Below, piece after piece: positions 55,351 through 63,702 of a stretch of DNA of 64,000 bases; position 1 is the first letter of the stretch; every line of letters begins with the position of its first letter. The DNA is taken from the NCBI RefSeq assembly GCF_030123325.1, contig NZ_CP126106.1:1888001-1952000 (forward strand). Reading direction: 5' to 3'. This DNA is from Peribacillus simplex. GTDB lineage: Bacteria; Bacillota; Bacilli; Bacillales; DSM-1321. The translations under genes and the position numbers were made by a program. The notes under the pieces were generated by a model, which was not told where the DNA came from, did not search any database, and saw only the letters and a list, made by a program, of their open reading frames with translations.

Positions 55351-56640
55351 TTGAAAACACCTAAATATTCTTGGATCATATTATTAATTCTTGTAGCTTC
55401 CGGCATGATCAACCAGGTTGATAAAATTATCATTGGTTTGGTTTCTGTTCCTCTAATGGAAGAGTTACATTTAAGTCCTTCACAATGGGGAATTGTCGGA
55501 AGTTCGTTCTTTTGGTTCTTTACCTTTTCCTCTTTCATTCTAGGGGGAATGGCCGATTCAAGAAATACGAAAAAAATGTTTACTTGGATCTCGTTTGTAT
55601 GGTTGATTGTTCAATTTACCACACCTTTTGTTTCCAGTCTGTCTTTGCTAGTAATGACAAGAATGGTCTTGGGAGCAGGAGAAGGTCCTGCCGTTGCTAT
55701 ATCAACTTCAATAATAGGAAAATGGTTCCCTAAACATAGACATGGTATAGGCTTTGGCGCTGTCCTCTTTGGTGCAACAATCGGGCCCGCGATTGCTTCG
55801 CCATTATTAATCTCCTTGATCAATGGATATGGGTGGAGATCTGCTTTTATAGCAATGGGGATTGTTGGACTAATGGTGCTAGTTTTATGGTTGATTCTTG
55901 GTAAAGAAAGCCCAAAAGAAATCGGTTCGTATGCTTTTGATCAAGAAGATGAGCACTCAGTAATTTCTTCTAATGTTTCTTGGCGTCAGTTTCTTCCGTA
56001 TCTTTTATCTAAAAATTTTATTTTTACCGTTTTGTGTGCAGGTTGTGCCTATTGGTTATTGTCCGTTCAAGCGATATGGTTTCCTGCATATTTTACCGAA
56101 ATTCAACATTTTGATGGGAAAATGTTAAAACTTGCAGTGTCTTTACCTTTTCTTTTTGCTGCCATTTGCCAAATTGTATTTGCCTTGTTATCGGATAGGC
56201 TTTATCGCAAAACAGGAGATATTCGTAAAGCACGAATAAATGTTGCAGGGATTACGATGGTGCTATCCGCTATTTGTTTATTTCTTGCAAATGCCTTTAA
56301 TTCTAGTGCTATCTCCATTCTATTCTTCATCCTTGCTCCGGGTCTTGCGGTTGTTATTCTTTCACTCGCACCCGCCATATTAATGGAATTCTTTTCTCCC
56401 AAAAACATTGGAAAGGCTCAAGGGGCCTATGTTGCTCTATCAAGTTCAGCAAGCATCATTGCTCCGCTCATATTCGGGTATTTTATCCAGTATGCAGCAA
56501 CTGAGGCAATTGGATATGGTTATGGCTTCCAAGTAACTTCTTTGGTCATGTTCGTAATCGGATTATTGTTTTGGAGCATTGTCCGTCCCGCGAACCGAAG
56601 TCAGACAACGGTAAAACCTGAGGAACAAGTTATTGTATAA
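55351..56640 (+). CDS. MFS organic-anion importer, paralogue 2
   Basis: 429 residues from the TTG at 55351 behind GAAGGGGCG, which gives the same N-terminus (KTPKYSWIILL) as paralogue 1; the TTG at 55312 lacks a site. Twelve hydrophobic segments, SGMINQVDKIIIGLVSVPLM and KWFPKHRHGIGFG shared with the copy at 49213. Same anion:cation symporter family. Two similar importers beside two similar dioxygenases suggest two related substrates or enantiomers. Confidence 0.9.
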   Translation: MKTPKYSWIILLILVASGMINQVDKIIIGLVSVPLMEELHLSPSQWGIVGSSFFWFFTFSSFILGGMADSRNTKKMFTWISFVWLIVQFTTPFVSSLSLLVMTRMVLGAGEGPAVAISTSIIGKWFPKHRHGIGFGAVLFGATIGPAIASPLLISLINGYGWRSAFIAMGIVGLMVLVLWLILGKESPKEIGSYAFDQEDEHSVISSNVSWRQFLPYLLSKNFIFTVLCAGCAYWLLSVQAIWFPAYFTEIQHFDGKMLKLAVSLPFLFAAICQIVFALLSDRLYRKTGDIRKARINVAGITMVLSAICLFLANAFNSSAISILFFILAPGLAVVILSLAPAILMEFFSPKNIGKAQGAYVALSSSASIIAPLIFGYFIQYAATEAIGYGYGFQVTSLVMFVIGLLFWSIVRPANRSQTTVKPEEQVIV

Positions 56641-56676
56641 AAATCATTATAGGTGAAACAAGGAGGGAAATAAACT

Positions 56677-56832
56677 ATGTGTAAAAATGAAAAGGCCGTT
56701 TCTGAGATGGACTGTTGTGTATTGTGTCATGAAGAATTAGCTATTATGGAGCAAAATCGCAGTAAGTGCTGGAGTTGTCAGGATAAGATATCCGAGACTT
56801 ACGCTGATGATCATATTGAAGTGGAGGATTAA
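56677..56832 (+). CDS. 51-residue Cys4 zinc-ribbon-like protein
   Basis: ATG behind AAGGAGGGAAATAAACT, 36 bases after the importer stop. Sequence has CVLCHEELAIMEQ followed by SKCWSCQDK, i.e. two CxxC pairs about 17 residues apart, and an acidic tail (DDHIEVED). This spacing fits a small zinc ribbon. I do not recognise a named family. The very good ribosome site and operon position argue that it is real. It might be a regulatory or chaperone-like accessory of the pathway. Confidence 0.65.
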   Translation: MCKNEKAVSEMDCCVLCHEELAIMEQNRSKCWSCQDKISETYADDHIEVED

Positions 56833-56833
56833 G

Positions 56834-56896
56834 TAAATTAAAGTTTAATTTTAATTAATTAATACTTATGAGTGTAATTTATACTTTAAAAGATTC
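56834..56896 (+). promoter_or_regulatory. recurrent regulon box 5, before the CoA-transferase relic
   Basis: AAGTTTAATTTTAATTAATT, then ACTTATGAGTGTAATTTATA. It matches the other copies over about 45 bases and now drives only a dead gene. Confidence 0.6.
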
Positions 56897-56936
56897 TAAT
56901 AATTAAGTTAATAATGCTGTTCCCTTCCTTTGACAG

Positions 56937-57128
56937 GTCAAAAGGTTATAAATCGGCTGATTACTGACTTGGCTGTATTTGATTTTACTCCAGAGGGATT
57001 GATTCTCGCGGAAACTCAAGAAGGTGTTTCACTTGATGAAGTATAGAAAAGACGGAGGCTTCTTTTACGATCAGCGCCAATTTGACATGTGGTAATGGGG
57101 ATCGCCAAAAGACATCTATTACAAGGTA
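56937..57128 (+). pseudogene. C-terminal relic of a CoA-transferase beta subunit
   Basis: The frame reads VINRLITDLAVFDFTPEGLI, then LAETQEGVSLDEV and a stop. One frame over it continues EKTEASFTISANLT to TAA. This is the usual end of 3-oxoacid CoA-transferase subunit B (ITDLAVFDVTPEGL, VxEKTxA). Only about 60 of some 215 residues remain, with a frameshift. A CoA-transferase step was evidently once part of this regulon and has been lost. Confidence 0.75.
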
Positions 57129-57180
57129 AAGGGATAACACTGCTCATTCCTGTAAGGGGAGAGATATAGATATTTAAAAA

Positions 57181-57226
57181 GAGAAGCTTTTTCGCCCACC
57201 TTGGAACGAAGAACCTTCTCTTTTTT
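57181..57226. terminator. terminator between CoA-transferase relic and LysR gene
   Basis: AAGAGAAG pairs with CTTCTCTT around a long loop, with T-tract on the plus side and A-run on the other. Confidence 0.55.
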
Positions 57227-57232
57227 TCTTTT

Positions 57233-58138
57233 TTAATTCTTCATTATTTCTGATTTTAAATAATGAATATATTTGTTGGCAAAAGTGGACAAATGTTTAT
57301 TCTCTGATCGAACTAACCCTAAAGAAATATTTACAGTCGGATGATAGACCAAATCAATTGGAACGATATCGCCATTAATGATAAGGGGATAGTTTTTCAT
57401 TACGAAATCAGGAGCAAATGTAATTGCCAAGTTTTCATTGATCGCTTGGAGAACTCCATCCATATTATTTGAAGTAAATAGGATTTTCAAGGGCTTATAT
57501 TTATGAAAGAAATCTTGTACAAAATACTGCATGAATTCACCCTTATATGTAACGAGAGTTTGATCAAGAATATCTTGGGGAGTTATAGTGCCAAGAATGG
57601 CTAAGGGAGAATGCTTAGAAACATATACTTTCTGCTTTCCTTCGATTAATGCTTCAAAAGCTATTCCTTCCATGTTTATGTTCAAATCACTTGAATACGT
57701 AATAAGTCCAATGTCAGTCTTATGCTGTCGAACATCTTCAATTACAGCAGATCCACTTTTATCGGAAACCTCCAAATTCACGTGTGGATAATCATGTCTA
57801 AACGATGCAATCGCTTTTACCAGGAACGTCATCAATCCGGGTAATGACGATATTTTTAGTTCCCCCACTTCCGTGGAATTCAATAAGTTAGCAGTCACTT
57901 TTATTTCCTCAAGTTTTTTTTGTACTTCATAGGCGAGTTTCAAAATGATTCTTCCTTCATCGGTTGGGACAGCGCCATGTCCCCGTGACCGCTTAAGAAC
58001 TTTTATCCCCAGCTCCTTTTCCAAGTTGGTTATGGACTGGCTGATGTTGGATTGAGTCACATGGAGATTCTGTGCTGCGATGGACAGGGAACTGTATTTT
58101 GCGACTTCTACGATATATATTAATTGTTCAATATTCAT
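57233..58138 (-). CDS. LysR-family regulator, candidate master regulator of the cluster
   Basis: 301 residues from the ATG at 58138, which has AAAGGAG at correct spacing (the ATG at 58144 is too close). Helix-turn-helix at about 17-36 (LSIAAQNLHVTQSNISQSIT), then an effector domain with LKISSLPGLMTFL and an IGLITYSSDLN loop. CysB/CbbR-like general fold; ligand unknown. It is divergent from an SDR gene with regulon box 6 between them, and it is the only regulator inside the cluster. Autoregulation and activation of the other box-bearing promoters are therefore the best inference. Confidence 0.9.
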   Translation of the reverse strand: MNIEQLIYIVEVAKYSSLSIAAQNLHVTQSNISQSITNLEKELGIKVLKRSRGHGAVPTDEGRIILKLAYEVQKKLEEIKVTANLLNSTEVGELKISSLPGLMTFLVKAIASFRHDYPHVNLEVSDKSGSAVIEDVRQHKTDIGLITYSSDLNINMEGIAFEALIEGKQKVYVSKHSPLAILGTITPQDILDQTLVTYKGEFMQYFVQDFFHKYKPLKILFTSNNMDGVLQAINENLAITFAPDFVMKNYPLIINGDIVPIDLVYHPTVNISLGLVRSENKHLSTFANKYIHYLKSEIMKN

Positions 58139-58159
58139 GACCATTCTCCTTTTTACATT

Positions 58160-58244
58160 AGTAATACTTACTTACCATATTAAAATCTTTAATTTTATTT
58201 AATTATAATTTATTAGTATAATCAATATCAATAATATTTAAAAA
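58160..58244. promoter_or_regulatory. recurrent regulon box 6, between LysR and SDR
   Basis: TAATACTTACTTACCATATT, then TTTAATTTTATTTAATTATA (58188-58207), ATTTATTAG and TATAAT at 58217-58222. Identical to box 1 over its first 35 core bases. Its -10 points to the SDR at 58280; the same stretch is the expected LysR autoregulatory site. Confidence 0.75.
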
Positions 58245-58279
58245 TCTTTGAATATTCTAAAAATAGGAGGAGAACTAGA

Positions 58280-59068
58280 ATGTCAATAAACCAATTGTTT
58301 GATTTAAATGGTAAGACAGCAATCGTTACCGGAGGAGGCAGCGGGTTAGGGCGTGTAATGGCATTGGCGTTGGCAGAAGCCGGAGCAAACGTTGTAGTAT
58401 GTTCACGGCGTTTAGAGGTTTGCGAAGCAGTTGTAAAAGAAATCGAGGCGTTAGGAAGACAGGCACTCGTTCTATCGGTGGATGTCACAGATCGGGAATC
58501 TGTCGTTCGAGGTGTGGAGAAAGCGGTTTCTCATTTTGGGGAAATCGAAATTTTAGTGAATAGCAGCGGAACAGTTTTTGAGTCTCCTGCTACGGATATG
58601 CCTTTAGAACAATGGCAAGCTATGCTGGATACGAATGTGACAGGAACATTCTTAATGTGTCAGGAAGTTGGAAAACATATGATTGATAACGAATACGGTA
58701 AAATCATTAATATTTCTTCTAGTATCGGCTTTAAAGGTGTTGACCCGGAAGCTGTAGATTCTGTCGGATATACAACTAGTAAGGGTGCAGTAATGACTTT
58801 AACGAAGGATCTTGCTGTTAAGTGGGGCCGACATGGAGTGTACGTAAATTCCATTGCCCCTGGAGTTTTCACTACAGGAATGAATAACCCAGAAATACCG
58901 GGAACACTTGTACACAAAGCAGGCCCTTTCATTGCCTCACAAGTTCCAGTTAGAAGATTAGGCAGTGACAATGATGTGGTAGGTGCACTCCTTTACCTTG
59001 CTTCAGCTGCATCTGATTATTGTACTGGACATATTTTGACGCTTGATGGTGGACTTGGGGCTAAGTAA
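58280..59068 (+). CDS. SDR-family dehydrogenase
   Basis: 262 residues, ATG behind AATAGGAGGAG. TGGGSGLG at 17-24, NSSG at 94-97, Ser147 in NISSS, Tyr164 and Lys168 (YTTSK) complete the classical active site. It resembles 3-oxoacyl-ACP reductase or gluconate 5-dehydrogenase-like SDRs that oxidise secondary alcohols. In this pathway it may oxidise the hydroxyl created by the dioxygenases. First gene after the divergent LysR promoter and so the most directly regulated one. Confidence 0.92.
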   Translation: MSINQLFDLNGKTAIVTGGGSGLGRVMALALAEAGANVVVCSRRLEVCEAVVKEIEALGRQALVLSVDVTDRESVVRGVEKAVSHFGEIEILVNSSGTVFESPATDMPLEQWQAMLDTNVTGTFLMCQEVGKHMIDNEYGKIINISSSIGFKGVDPEAVDSVGYTTSKGAVMTLTKDLAVKWGRHGVYVNSIAPGVFTTGMNNPEIPGTLVHKAGPFIASQVPVRRLGSDNDVVGALLYLASAASDYCTGHILTLDGGLGAK

Positions 59069-59100
59069 ATTTCATTCAAATAACGTGATTACGTAAATTA

Positions 59101-59174
59101 ATCATACTTAATTGCAATTAAAAAATACCAATTTTACTTAACTGATAATTACAAATATACTGAAATTAATAAAT
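59101..59174 (+). promoter_or_regulatory. recurrent regulon box 7, before the DAD-like cupin
   Basis: Perfect palindrome TTAATTGCAATTAA (59108-59121), then CAATTTTACTTAACTGATAA and TATACT at 59156-59161, 94 bases before the cupin start. Confidence 0.65.
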
Positions 59175-59255
59175 TCAAACTAGTTATTTTGCTTACTGAT
59201 GAAAGCGATAACAATATGCGGATTTATTAAATATTATTGGAAGAGGGGATTTTAA

Positions 59256-59732
59256 GTGAGTAATTTAAAAGATGTAAAAGAAGTAGAAGTATTTCATGCA
59301 GGGAATGTTAGTGTAGATGAATTGCCTTGGATTCCATATTTTGGGGATTCTAAATTTAAATTGCTTAAAGCCAACCCTGTGACAGGACAGACGGTTACTT
59401 TATTAAGTGTTCCTGCGAAAATGCAGCTTCCGGCCCATTTCCATCCTGGAACAGTCATTGTATATACCGTCCAAGGGTCTTGGAGATATCTCGAGGAGCC
59501 TTGGATCTCCAAACCTGGTGACATGGTTTATGAGCCTGCAGGCTCCAAACATACGCCGATAGCGGTAGGGGATGAAGATGTTATCACCTTCAATATTGTA
59601 GAAGGAACATTAGACTATTTGGGTGAAGAAGGAGAAATTCTTGCCAGAGACAATTGGGAAACATTCCTGAAAAGATACTATGAACATTGCGCGGCTGAAG
59701 GAATTGAACCTATTGATGTGACTAAATTTTGA
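59256..59732 (+). CDS. cupin of the 2,4'-dihydroxyacetophenone dioxygenase-like family
   Basis: 158 residues, GTG behind GGAAGAGGGGATTTTAA. The metal-site motif PAHFHPGTVIVYTVQGSWRY has His61 and His63, followed by the conserved YLEEPWISKPGDMVYEPAGS with His99 as third ligand. Family members cleave a C-C bond next to a ketone, or act on acetylacetone-type substrates. If it works the same way here, it would cut a keto intermediate made by the SDR. Activity on the same substrate is not shown; only family and context support this. Confidence 0.83.
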   Translation: MSNLKDVKEVEVFHAGNVSVDELPWIPYFGDSKFKLLKANPVTGQTVTLLSVPAKMQLPAHFHPGTVIVYTVQGSWRYLEEPWISKPGDMVYEPAGSKHTPIAVGDEDVITFNIVEGTLDYLGEEGEILARDNWETFLKRYYEHCAAEGIEPIDVTKF

Positions 59733-59749
59733 TACTTAAATTTATAAAA

Positions 59750-59796
59750 AAAGGAGAAGTCGGCGTCCACATGACGAAGAGGCTTCTCTTTTTTCT
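59750..59796 (+). terminator. terminator after the cupin gene
   Basis: AAGGAGAAGTC pairs with GGCTTCTCTT (one mismatch and one G-T pair) with six T after it. Confidence 0.75.
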
Positions 59797-59841
59797 GAGC
59801 TTTTTCATTTTCTAATATTAGTAATAATAATTTATACATTA

Positions 59842-59902
59842 TTTTTTTTAATTTTATTTTATTAAAACTTATAAGTATAATCATTAATATAATAATATTT
59901 TT
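59842..59902 (+). promoter_or_regulatory. recurrent regulon box 8, before the third SDR
   Basis: TTTTAATTTTATTTTATTAA, then ACTTATAAG and TATAAT at 59876-59881, 76 bases before the SDR start; ends in AATAATATTT as in boxes 1 and 6. Confidence 0.7.
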
Positions 59903-59957
59903 ACAATTTCCAATATTCAAATTTAACAAATAATAATGTTGGGAGGAATAATGTTAA

Positions 59958-60740
59958 ATGACAGTAGAGACGGTTTTGATTACTGGTGCTACAAAAGGGA
60001 TCGGATATGAATTCACAAAAGTATTTGCAGAGCATTGTTATAACTTGGTATTAGTTGCCAGAGATTCGGCGTTGTTGGAACAACAAGCCGAGAGTCTAAA
60101 AAAGGAATATGGCGTGCAAGTGAATACTTTTGCCGGCGATTTGAGTAACCATACAACGGTAGAGAGCTTGCATCGATACTTGAAAAGTGAGGGAATCGAA
60201 ATCAATATTTTGATTAATAATGCTGGAGCTGGCGGATTAGGGTTGATGACGGAATTGGATATTCAAAAAGAAATGGAATACCTACAGCTCAACATGATCT
60301 CGCTCACGTATTTAACTAGACTTATTGCGGATGACATGGTGAAACGAAAGCAAGGTAAAATTTTAAACGTGGCTTCAACAGCAGCTTTTCAGCCAACTCC
60401 ACGGATGTCGATGTATGGGGCCAGCAAATCTTACGTCTTATTCTTTACGGAAGCAATTGCGGAAGAACTTAAAGGAACCGGAGTTCAAGCTTCTGTATTA
60501 TGTCCCCCTTCTACCAAAACGCCGCTCACGCAAGGGTTGGCTTCAACAAGAACAAAAATTTTCATTAAGAACTTAATTGAACCGGAAGCTGTTGCCAAGT
60601 GCGGATTTGAAGGGTTAATGAAAAATAAAACTGTTATCATTCCAGGCTTTAAAAATAAACTCATGGCTAAATCTGTGGGATTGCTGCCGAGGAAATGGGT
60701 AACCATCTATACCCGAAAGCTTATCGAACAAAAAGTGTAA
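59958..60740 (+). CDS. SDR-family NAD(P)-dependent oxidoreductase (DltE/YqjQ-like)
   Basis: 260 residues. TGATKGIG at 9-16, NNAG at 87-90, Ser140 in VAST, Tyr153 and Lys157 (YGASK). The C-terminal region (LCPPSTKTPLTQG) belongs to the subgroup of SDRs with a helical C-terminus that act on lipophilic alcohols or ketones. ATG follows GGGAGGAATAATGTTAA. It is separately promoted by regulon box 8. Substrate unknown. Confidence 0.9.
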   Translation: MTVETVLITGATKGIGYEFTKVFAEHCYNLVLVARDSALLEQQAESLKKEYGVQVNTFAGDLSNHTTVESLHRYLKSEGIEINILINNAGAGGLGLMTELDIQKEMEYLQLNMISLTYLTRLIADDMVKRKQGKILNVASTAAFQPTPRMSMYGASKSYVLFFTEAIAEELKGTGVQASVLCPPSTKTPLTQGLASTRTKIFIKNLIEPEAVAKCGFEGLMKNKTVIIPGFKNKLMAKSVGLLPRKWVTIYTRKLIEQKV

Positions 60741-60875
60741 ATAGCATTATAGTCCTGTCCTTGAAAGGGTTGGAGTTTTTAAAAGTATTATCTTTATAGA
60801 TTTAAGATGGAAATAGCTTACATAGTTTTTCAGAGGATATCTTGTTAGGAATAACAAAATCAAAAAAGGGGACTA

Positions 60876-62021
60876 ATGATGAATTTTTTATTATCTAAGG
60901 AACATCAAATGATGCAAAAAATGGTGCGAGAGTTTGCTCTCAACGAATGTGAACCTACTGCTGCTCAACGTGATGAAGAGGAATACTTTGATATCAAGAT
61001 TTGGCAAAAGATGGCGGAACTTGGTTTATGCGGCATTCCTTGGCCAGAAGAGTACGGAGGTGCAGGTGCCGATTACTTGAGTTATGTGATTGCGGTGGAG
61101 GAATTGTCACGGGTGGACGCTTCAATTGGGACCACGCTTTCCGCACATACATCGTTAGCCGGATGGCCGGTTTACAAGTTTGGAACGGAACATCAAAAGC
61201 AAAAATATTTGCGGGCCATGGCGGAAGGAAAAAACATGGGTGCGTATTGCTTGACGGAATCTGGATCTGGATCTGATGCCAGTGGAATGCGAACAACAGC
61301 CGTTCTAGAAGGAGATGAATGGGTCTTGAACGGATCGAAGGTTTTTATCACCAACGGAGGCTATGCCGACACTTATATCGTTTTCGCACAGACCAACTCG
61401 GCACTAAAGCATAAAGGCATTTCGGCGTTTATTGTGGAAAAGGGCTTTCCAGGTTTCTCTGTAGGAAAGAAGGAAAAAAAGCTGGGCATTCGCTCTTCCG
61501 CCACGACTGAGGTCATTTTTGGGGACTGCCGCGTTCCAAAGGACAATCTCTTGGGCCAAGTGGGGGAAGGGTTCCAGATTGCCATGATGACTCTTGACGG
61601 CGGTCGGAACGGAATCGCTTCCCAAGCTGTTGGAATCGCTCAAGGAGCATTTGATAATGCTGTAGCATTTGCAAAGGATCGCGTCCAATTTGGCAAACCG
61701 ATTAGCTCACTTCAAGCTATTCAATTCAAATTAGCCGATATGGCCACAAAAATCGAAGCTGCCCGTTTATTGACGTATCAGGCGGCATGGCGTGAGGATC
61801 AAGGAATTCCTTACGGACTTCAATCTGCAATGTCCAAACTATTTGCTGGAGACACCGCCATGGAAGTAGCGGTGGAGGCCGTTCAAGTATTCGGCGGATA
61901 TGGATACACAAGGGAATACCCGGTAGAACGTTATATGAGAGATGCTAAAATCACCCAAATCTATGAAGGGACGCAAGAGATTCAGCGTCTTGTTATTGCC
62001 GGAAATCTGCTTAAAGCATAG
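60876..62021 (+). CDS. acyl-CoA dehydrogenase
   Basis: 381 residues. FAD-binding CLTESGSGSDASGMRT near 126-141, the ATTEVIFGDCRVP loop, and the catalytic base Glu364 in IYEGTQEIQR, the position used by short- and branched-chain enzymes. It oxidises acyl-CoA to enoyl-CoA with electron transfer to ETF. Close to Bacillus short/branched-chain types (BcdH, MmgC, isovaleryl-CoA-like). Carboxylase genes follow, as in leucine/isovalerate pathways. No regulon box was found before it, so it may be a separate unit. ATG at 60876 (or 60879) behind AAAAGGGGAC. Confidence 0.92.
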   Translation: MMNFLLSKEHQMMQKMVREFALNECEPTAAQRDEEEYFDIKIWQKMAELGLCGIPWPEEYGGAGADYLSYVIAVEELSRVDASIGTTLSAHTSLAGWPVYKFGTEHQKQKYLRAMAEGKNMGAYCLTESGSGSDASGMRTTAVLEGDEWVLNGSKVFITNGGYADTYIVFAQTNSALKHKGISAFIVEKGFPGFSVGKKEKKLGIRSSATTEVIFGDCRVPKDNLLGQVGEGFQIAMMTLDGGRNGIASQAVGIAQGAFDNAVAFAKDRVQFGKPISSLQAIQFKLADMATKIEAARLLTYQAAWREDQGIPYGLQSAMSKLFAGDTAMEVAVEAVQVFGGYGYTREYPVERYMRDAKITQIYEGTQEIQRLVIAGNLLKA

Positions 62022-62289
62022 AAAAAACTCAAAATTAACGAAAACAGGAATGTAATCTATTAAGATCCCGAAGCCCCTATCTTTCAAGTAGCGGATAAGG
62101 GATTGTGGGGATTTGTTTGAGGTGATCCGCTTCTGACGAAAGAAATTAAAAAAGTTCTAGTAAATTCTTAAAAAATATCGGGATAGAACATGTTTTACTC
62201 CTGATTCATGAGTGCATCTCTTCTTAATAAAAATCTGCTCTAAATGAAGTGAGTGATAGACAAAAATAAATTTTGGAAAGGAAATGTAT

Positions 62290-63645
62290 ATGTTTAAAAA
62301 GGTTCTTATTGCTAATCGAGGAGAAATTGCTGTCCGTGTGATTAGGGCTTGTAAGGAAATGGGGATATCTACGGTCGCTGTATATTCTGAAGCAGATCGT
62401 GAAGCTCTGCATGTACGTCTAGCAGATGAAGCCTATTGCATTGGACCACACCTATCATCTAAGAGCTACTTGAATATGAAAAATCTATTAATTGTGGCTC
62501 AACTATCTTATGCAGATGCTATCCATCCTGGCTACGGATTTTTAGCGGAAAGTGCAGAATTTGCCAATATGTGTATTGAGAACGATATCATTTTTATTGG
62601 ACCATCACCTGAGGCAATCAGTAAGATGGGGGCGAAAGCGGTAGCCAGAGAAACGATGGAAGCTGCGGGTGTACCAATTGTTCCAGGTACGGATGGAATT
62701 ATTGATGATATTGACGACGCTGTGGTCACAGCAAGAAGTATCGGGTATCCCGTTATTGTTAAAGCCACTGCTGGTGGTGGTGGAAAAGGGATGCGGGTTG
62801 CTGAATGCGAGGAAGAGTTAAAAAATGCGATTTCAATGGCGCAGCAAGAAGCAGCTACAGCTTTTGGTAATGCAGGTGTTTATTTAGAAAAGTACATTGA
62901 AGAGCCTCGACACATCGAAATCCAAATTATGGGTGATTCCTTTGGCAATGTCGTGCACTTAGGGGAACGTGATTGCTCAATCCAGAGACGCCATCAAAAG
63001 CTAATTGAAGAAGCGCCATCCCCTGCACTTGATGAAGAACTAAGAACGAAAATGGGAGAGGCGGCATTGAAAGCAGCGAAGGCCGTACAATATTCAGGGG
63101 CAGGCACGATTGAATTTTTACTAGATAAACATAAAAATTTTTACTTTATGGAAATGAACACACGTATTCAAGTTGAACACCCAGTTACAGAACTTATAAC
63201 AGGAGTAGACTTAATCAAAGAACAATTACTTGTTGCCTCAGGTCATAGGCTATCTGTCAAACAAGAAGATATTCATATCAATGGTTGGGCGATCGAATGC
63301 CGGATTAATGCAGAAAATCCTGATAAAAAATTTATGCCATCCCCTGGGAAAATTGGATTATACCTACCTCCAGGTGGATTTGGAATCCGAGTCGATAGCG
63401 CAGTTTATCCAGAATATACGATCTCACCATTTTATGATTCGATGATTGCCAAATTAATCGTACATGGAAAAAATCGTGAAGAAGCAATTGCAAGAATGAA
63501 GCGAGCCTTAAGCGAGTTCGTCATTGAAGGAATTGATACTACAATCGCTTTCCACCTTCGCTTATTAGAACATCCGGATTTTAAAGCTGGTAATTTTAAC
63601 ACGAAATTTTTAGAGATGAATGATTTAACGGTTTCCACTAAGTAA
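62290..63645 (+). CDS. accC: biotin carboxylase subunit
   Basis: 451 residues from the ATG at 62290; the ATG at 62284 overlaps the spacing to the ribosome site GGAAAGGAAATG. N-terminal KVLIANRGEIAVRVIRACKE, ATP-grasp loop KATAGGGGKGMR near 156-167, and the active-site stretch EMNTRIQVEHPVTE near 285. Carboxylates biotin on its carrier. The gene order accC before accB is the reverse of the housekeeping accBC operon, so this is probably a second, pathway-specific carboxylase (acyl-CoA carboxylase or the set near 5-oxoprolinase genes). The carboxyltransferase should lie beyond the right edge. Confidence 0.93.
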   Translation: MFKKVLIANRGEIAVRVIRACKEMGISTVAVYSEADREALHVRLADEAYCIGPHLSSKSYLNMKNLLIVAQLSYADAIHPGYGFLAESAEFANMCIENDIIFIGPSPEAISKMGAKAVARETMEAAGVPIVPGTDGIIDDIDDAVVTARSIGYPVIVKATAGGGGKGMRVAECEEELKNAISMAQQEAATAFGNAGVYLEKYIEEPRHIEIQIMGDSFGNVVHLGERDCSIQRRHQKLIEEAPSPALDEELRTKMGEAALKAAKAVQYSGAGTIEFLLDKHKNFYFMEMNTRIQVEHPVTELITGVDLIKEQLLVASGHRLSVKQEDIHINGWAIECRINAENPDKKFMPSPGKIGLYLPPGGFGIRVDSAVYPEYTISPFYDSMIAKLIVHGKNREEAIARMKRALSEFVIEGIDTTIAFHLRLLEHPDFKAGNFNTKFLEMNDLTVSTK

Positions 63646-63702
63646 CTTGTGATGATTTGAAGTATGCAGTGGCACTGGATTATTTAGTAAAGAGAAGAGG
63701 TA

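Noticed and set aside
46516..59732. Assignment of the cluster to 2,4-D or taurine degradation
   Set aside because: TauD/TfdA motifs fix only the co-substrate and metal, not the substrate; no chlorocatechol genes and no sulfonate transporter of the ABC type are present.
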